DNA of 64,000 bases from NCBI GenBank assembly GCA_023898805.1, contig CP060260.1, forward strand, positions 310,001 through 374,000, in the 5' to 3' direction. Origin of the DNA: Rhodospirillales bacterium. Lineage in GTDB: Bacteria > Pseudomonadota > Alphaproteobacteria > Micavibrionales > UBA1664. The notes beneath the pieces were generated by a model. That model made no database searches. It saw only the letters and a list, made by a program, of their open reading frames with translations, and was not told the DNA's origin. The stretch's first letter is position 1. Every line of letters starts with the position of its first letter. The position numbers and the translations under genes are program-made. Below, one piece after another: positions 61,099 to 64,000 of this stretch.

Positions 61099-62040
61099 TC
61101 AAACGCCGATCTGCGTTGCGGCCTCACGTAAAATCGTGGCGCTCCGCGCAAGATCCGTTTCCTCGTCTTTATCCAGACGGGGCGTAAGCACGCGCGCCAC
61201 CCCGCCCGCGTTGATGATGACCGGCAGCGACAGGCTGACATTCTCTACCCCCGCCACGCATGTATGGCGCTGGGTGCAGGTCATCACCGCGTTTTCGTCC
61301 TCGATGATCGCCTTGGCGATCCGCGCCATACCCGCACCGATGCCATAATACGTCGCACCCTTGCCCTTGATGATGCGCGCGGCGGCATGGCGCACGCCGT
61401 CGTCGATGCGTTTACGCAAAGCGGCATTCAGTGCCGTGCCCGTTTCGGTGGCGAAATCGCCCAGACTCATTGTACCCACGCTTGCCCCGGACCAGTGCAG
61501 CACCTCGGAATCCCCGTGTTCGCCCAGCACATAGGCATGGACCGAATGGCTGGATACGCCGAATGCCTGCCCCAACAGCGCACGGAAACGGGCGGTGTCC
61601 AGCATCGTGCCCGACCCGATGACGCGGTTTGGTGACAGTCCGGCAACCTCGGCCATCTTCGTTGTGATATGGGTCATGATGTCGACCGGGTTTGTTGCGA
61701 CCAGCAATGTGGCACCCGGAGCAGCCCCGATGATGCGTGGCACCATGTCGGCGAAGATGTCGGCATTGCGTTTAAGCAAGTCCAGACGCGTTTCTCCCGG
61801 TTTCTGGTTGACCCCGGCTGCGATCATCACGATGCCGCACCCGGCCAGATCGTCGTATCCGCCCGCGCGCACGGGCATCGACCGGGCGAAGGGCGTGGCG
61901 TGCAAAATATCCTCGGCCTGCGCGGCGGCAAGATCGGGGTTATGATCCACCAACGTCAGCCCCGTGCCCACCCCGCGCAACACACAGGCATTGGCGCACG
62001 CACTGCCCACGAAACCCGTTCCGACGACGCCGATTTTCAT
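61099..62040 (-). CDS. ldh: L-lactate dehydrogenase
   Basis: This 313-aa enzyme interconverts pyruvate and lactate with NADH. GVVGTGFVGSA is the Rossmann loop, GEHGDSEV carries the catalytic His and NQKPGETR carries Gln at the substrate loop, which separates LDH from malate dehydrogenase (Arg there). TNPVDIM is also conserved. ATG 62040 starts MKIGVVG. Confidence 0.93.
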   Translation of the reverse strand: MKIGVVGTGFVGSACANACVLRGVGTGLTLVDHNPDLAAAQAEDILHATPFARSMPVRAGGYDDLAGCGIVMIAAGVNQKPGETRLDLLKRNADIFADMVPRIIGAAPGATLLVATNPVDIMTHITTKMAEVAGLSPNRVIGSGTMLDTARFRALLGQAFGVSSHSVHAYVLGEHGDSEVLHWSGASVGTMSLGDFATETGTALNAALRKRIDDGVRHAAARIIKGKGATYYGIGAGMARIAKAIIEDENAVMTCTQRHTCVAGVENVSLSLPVIINAGGVARVLTPRLDKDEETDLARSATILREAATQIGV

Positions 62041-62140
62041 GTGATTCCCTCCGCTCGCGGACTGTTTACAAAAGGATGCTGGCAAATGCCTTGATTTGGG
62101 TTAACCTAGGCGCCTCAACATACGCCGGAGCATCTGACAG

Positions 62141-62674
62141 ATGAAGACCTTTCTAACCCTTGCGCTTGGAGTTTTATTGATGACCACCGCCGCCGCGTCC
62201 GCTCAGGACACATCCACCACGGATAAATCCAACATCATCAACATGGAAACCACCCAAGGCCCCGTGGTGATCCAGCTCAAGTCGGATCTGGCGCCGAACC
62301 ACGTCGCCCGCATCAAGGAACTGACGCAAAAAGGGTTTTATAACGGCATCGTCTTTCACCGCGTGATCGACGGTTTCATGGCCCAGACGGGCGACCCGAC
62401 CGGCACCGGCATGGGCGGCTCCGACCTGCCCGACCTCAAGGCCGAATTTTCCAACGCCAATTTCGGGCGCGGCACCGTGGGCATGGCCCGTACATCCGAC
62501 CCGGACTCCGCGAATTCGCAATTCTTCATCTGCTTCGAGGATTGCTCATTCCTCAACGGCCAATACACGATCTGGGGCCAGGTGATCGACGGTATGGACA
62601 ATGTCGACAAACTCGCCCGTGGCGAGCCGCCGGCGAACCCCGACAAGATCGTGAAAATGGAACTGGCCAAGTAA
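62141..62674 (+). CDS. exported cyclophilin-type peptidyl-prolyl isomerase
   Basis: This 177-aa protein has a signal peptide (TLALGVLLMTTAAASA) and the cyclophilin core: FHRVIDGFMAQTGDPTGTG, then DSANSQFFICFEDC and GQYTIWGQVIDGMD. Active-site Arg and Phe are kept. It acts in the periplasm on prolyl bonds. A terminator follows. Confidence 0.93.
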   Translation: MKTFLTLALGVLLMTTAAASAQDTSTTDKSNIINMETTQGPVVIQLKSDLAPNHVARIKELTQKGFYNGIVFHRVIDGFMAQTGDPTGTGMGGSDLPDLKAEFSNANFGRGTVGMARTSDPDSANSQFFICFEDCSFLNGQYTIWGQVIDGMDNVDKLARGEPPANPDKIVKMELAK

Positions 62675-62700
62675 TTCTGGCCACATAAAACAACGGGAAA

Positions 62701-62721
62701 AGCGCCGCCCGGCGCTTTTTT
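62701..62721 (+). terminator. intrinsic terminator of the cyclophilin gene
   Basis: AGCGCC (62701-62706) pairs with GGCGCT (62711-62716), followed by TTTTT, about 25 nt after the stop. Confidence 0.85.
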
Positions 62722-62754
62722 CATTCCATCCGTATCTTGAATAAAGAGGTCTTG

Positions 62755-64000
62755 ATGCACACGCAGCACTTCCCCCTTCATCCCCACGCCGCCGAACAGC
62801 ATCCGATGCAAACGGCACAGGCAAACTGGTGGAAGGGCGCAGTAATCTATCAAGTCTATCCGCGTTCGTTTCAGGATTCGCGCGACGACGGCGTGGGCGA
62901 CCTCAACGGCCTGATCCAGCGCCTGCCTTATATCGCCGCGCTCGGCGTTGACGCTATCTGGGTCAGCCCCTTCTTCAAATCGCCGATGCGCGATTTCGGC
63001 TACGACGTTCAGGACTACCGCGACGTCGACCCGCTTTTCGGCACGCTTTCCGATGCCGACCGCCTGATCGAGGAGGCACACCGCCTTAACCTCAAAATCA
63101 TATTCGACATCGTACTTTCCCACACCTCCGACCTTCACCCATGGTTCGAGGAATCGCGCCGCCGTCAGAACGGCAAGGAGTCGTGGTACGTCTGGGCCGA
63201 CCCGAAACCGGACGGCTCGCCGCCCACCAACTGGGTATCGCTGTTCGGCGGACCGGCATGGAATTTCGATCCGCTGCGCGGTCAGTATTACCTGCATAAT
63301 TTCTTGAAAGAACAACCGGATTTGAACTTCCACAACCCCGACGTTCAGGATGCCGTTCTTGATATCGCGCGCTTCTGGCTCGATCGCGGCGTAGACGGTT
63401 TTCGCCTCGACGTCGTGAACTTTTATTTCCATGACGACGAACTGCGCGACAACCCGGCCCGCCCGCGCGACATGGGGTTCGCCCTGCAATACGAAAGCCC
63501 TGACCCCTATTCGATGCAGCGGCATTTGTACGATAAATCCCGGCCCGAAAACATCGCCTTCATCGAACGCCTGCGCGCGCTGACCGACTCTTACCCCGCG
63601 CGCGTGCTGATCGGTGAAATCGGCGACGATTATCAAACGCTGCGCATGGCCGAATACACCCACGGCGACAAGCGCCTGCACACCGCCTATTCCTTCGCGC
63701 TGCTTTCCGGCACCGACGTGCATCTGACGCCGCTTTACATCCGCAAGGCGGTGGAGGAGGAAATGGGCGCGGGCGGCGCGTCCTCGTGGCCGTGCTGGGC
63801 GTTTTCCAACCACGACACGCCGCGCGCCCCCTCGCGCTTCGGCCAGCGTTTCATCACCAACCCGGCATGGCCGCGCCTGCTGCTCGCGCTTGAGTTTTCG
63901 CTACGCGGTACGATCTGCCTGTATCAGGGCGAAGAACTCGGCCTGCCCGAAGCCAACGTCCCGCGCGAAAAACTTCAAGACCCGTGGGGCAAGCGCGTCT
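62755..64000 (+). CDS. GH13 alpha-glucosidase, truncated by the window end
   Basis: The 3' end lies outside the window; 415 codons are visible. It belongs to the GH13 alpha-amylase family. YPRSFQDSRDDGVGDLNGL, then the nucleophile region GVDGFRLDVVNF and acid/base Glu in VLIGEIGDDYQ, then FSNHDTPR match the oligo-1,6-glucosidase/maltose-hydrolysing group. ATG 62755 follows AAAGAGG; a second ATG lies 17 codons on. It is probably cytoplasmic and independent of the cyclophilin gene, as a terminator lies between. Confidence 0.9.
   Translation, partial: MHTQHFPLHPHAAEQHPMQTAQANWWKGAVIYQVYPRSFQDSRDDGVGDLNGLIQRLPYIAALGVDAIWVSPFFKSPMRDFGYDVQDYRDVDPLFGTLSDADRLIEEAHRLNLKIIFDIVLSHTSDLHPWFEESRRRQNGKESWYVWADPKPDGSPPTNWVSLFGGPAWNFDPLRGQYYLHNFLKEQPDLNFHNPDVQDAVLDIARFWLDRGVDGFRLDVVNFYFHDDELRDNPARPRDMGFALQYESPDPYSMQRHLYDKSRPENIAFIERLRALTDSYPARVLIGEIGDDYQTLRMAEYTHGDKRLHTAYSFALLSGTDVHLTPLYIRKAVEEEMGAGGASSWPCWAFSNHDTPRAPSRFGQRFITNPAWPRLLLALEFSLRGTICLYQGEELGLPEANVPREKLQDPWGKRV

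Overview
The window is GC-rich, densely coded DNA from an alphaproteobacterium. The evidence is a CtrA-type response regulator with the phospho-acceptor at residue 51, an alphaproteobacterial RpoH, a CarD regulator, an IhfA-MerR pair behind plsX-fabH, a CBP3-type cytochrome bc1 chaperone next to DUF177/rpmF, FliL, a K+-insensitive H+-pyrophosphatase and dense GANTC (CcrM-type) sites in one promoter region. It is a chromosomal segment with housekeeping genes, not a phage or plasmid. Genus cannot be fixed from sequence alone; a Rhodospirillales- or Micavibrio-like lineage is a guess.

Layout. 1-2.3 kb: a split aerotaxis-like pair (PAS protein plus CZB chemoreceptor). 2.4-11.35 kb: one long co-directional glycan operon (large polytopic glycosyltransferase, rfbF, rfbG, acyltransferase, sulfotransferase, APH-like kinase, SDR epimerase, GtrA flippase, GtrB-like glycosyltransferase), with most genes overlapping by 1-11 nt. 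11.4-14.4 kb: an orphan protein, tRNA-Pro(GGG), a small exported protein and a D,D-carboxypeptidase. 14.5-18.9 kb: cbp3-DUF177-rpmF-plsX-fabH-ihfA-merR, a classic alphaproteobacterial block, with bamE divergent. 19.4-27.7 kb: ctrA with an unusual C-terminal extension, hppA, fliL and three poorly known proteins. 27.8-34.5 kb: rpiB, glyA, nrdR, ribE, ribBA, ribH, nusB (ribD is absent) and a 7Fe ferredoxin. 34.5-40.7 kb: two EamA transporters, proC, carD, a degenerate phosphatase and rpoH. 40.8-43.5 kb: the rpmH-rnpA-yidD-yidC locus. 43.6-51.1 kb: XRE regulator, uvrC, bactofilin, PEBP protein, nth, SleB-like hydrolase. 51.2-64 kb: pentapeptide protein, tRNA-Leu(TAA), cinA, map, radC, purB, ldh, cyclophilin and a GH13 glucosidase cut by the window edge.

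How parts fit. The glycan operon looks like a gtrABC-style side-chain system fed by a CDP-6-deoxyhexose pathway, with sulfation and acylation. The riboflavin/one-carbon operon runs from a strong promoter with a possibly structured leader. CtrA, a CtrA-like box and a GANTC cluster point to cell-cycle control of some local genes.

Most interesting points: a 406-bp module carrying a 105-aa gene inserted at the 3' end of radC between perfect 27-bp direct repeats; five GANTC sites in 83 bp upstream of a phosphatase-like protein that has lost nearly all its metal ligands; a CtrA with about 115 extra residues; and an AT-rich patch inside proC.
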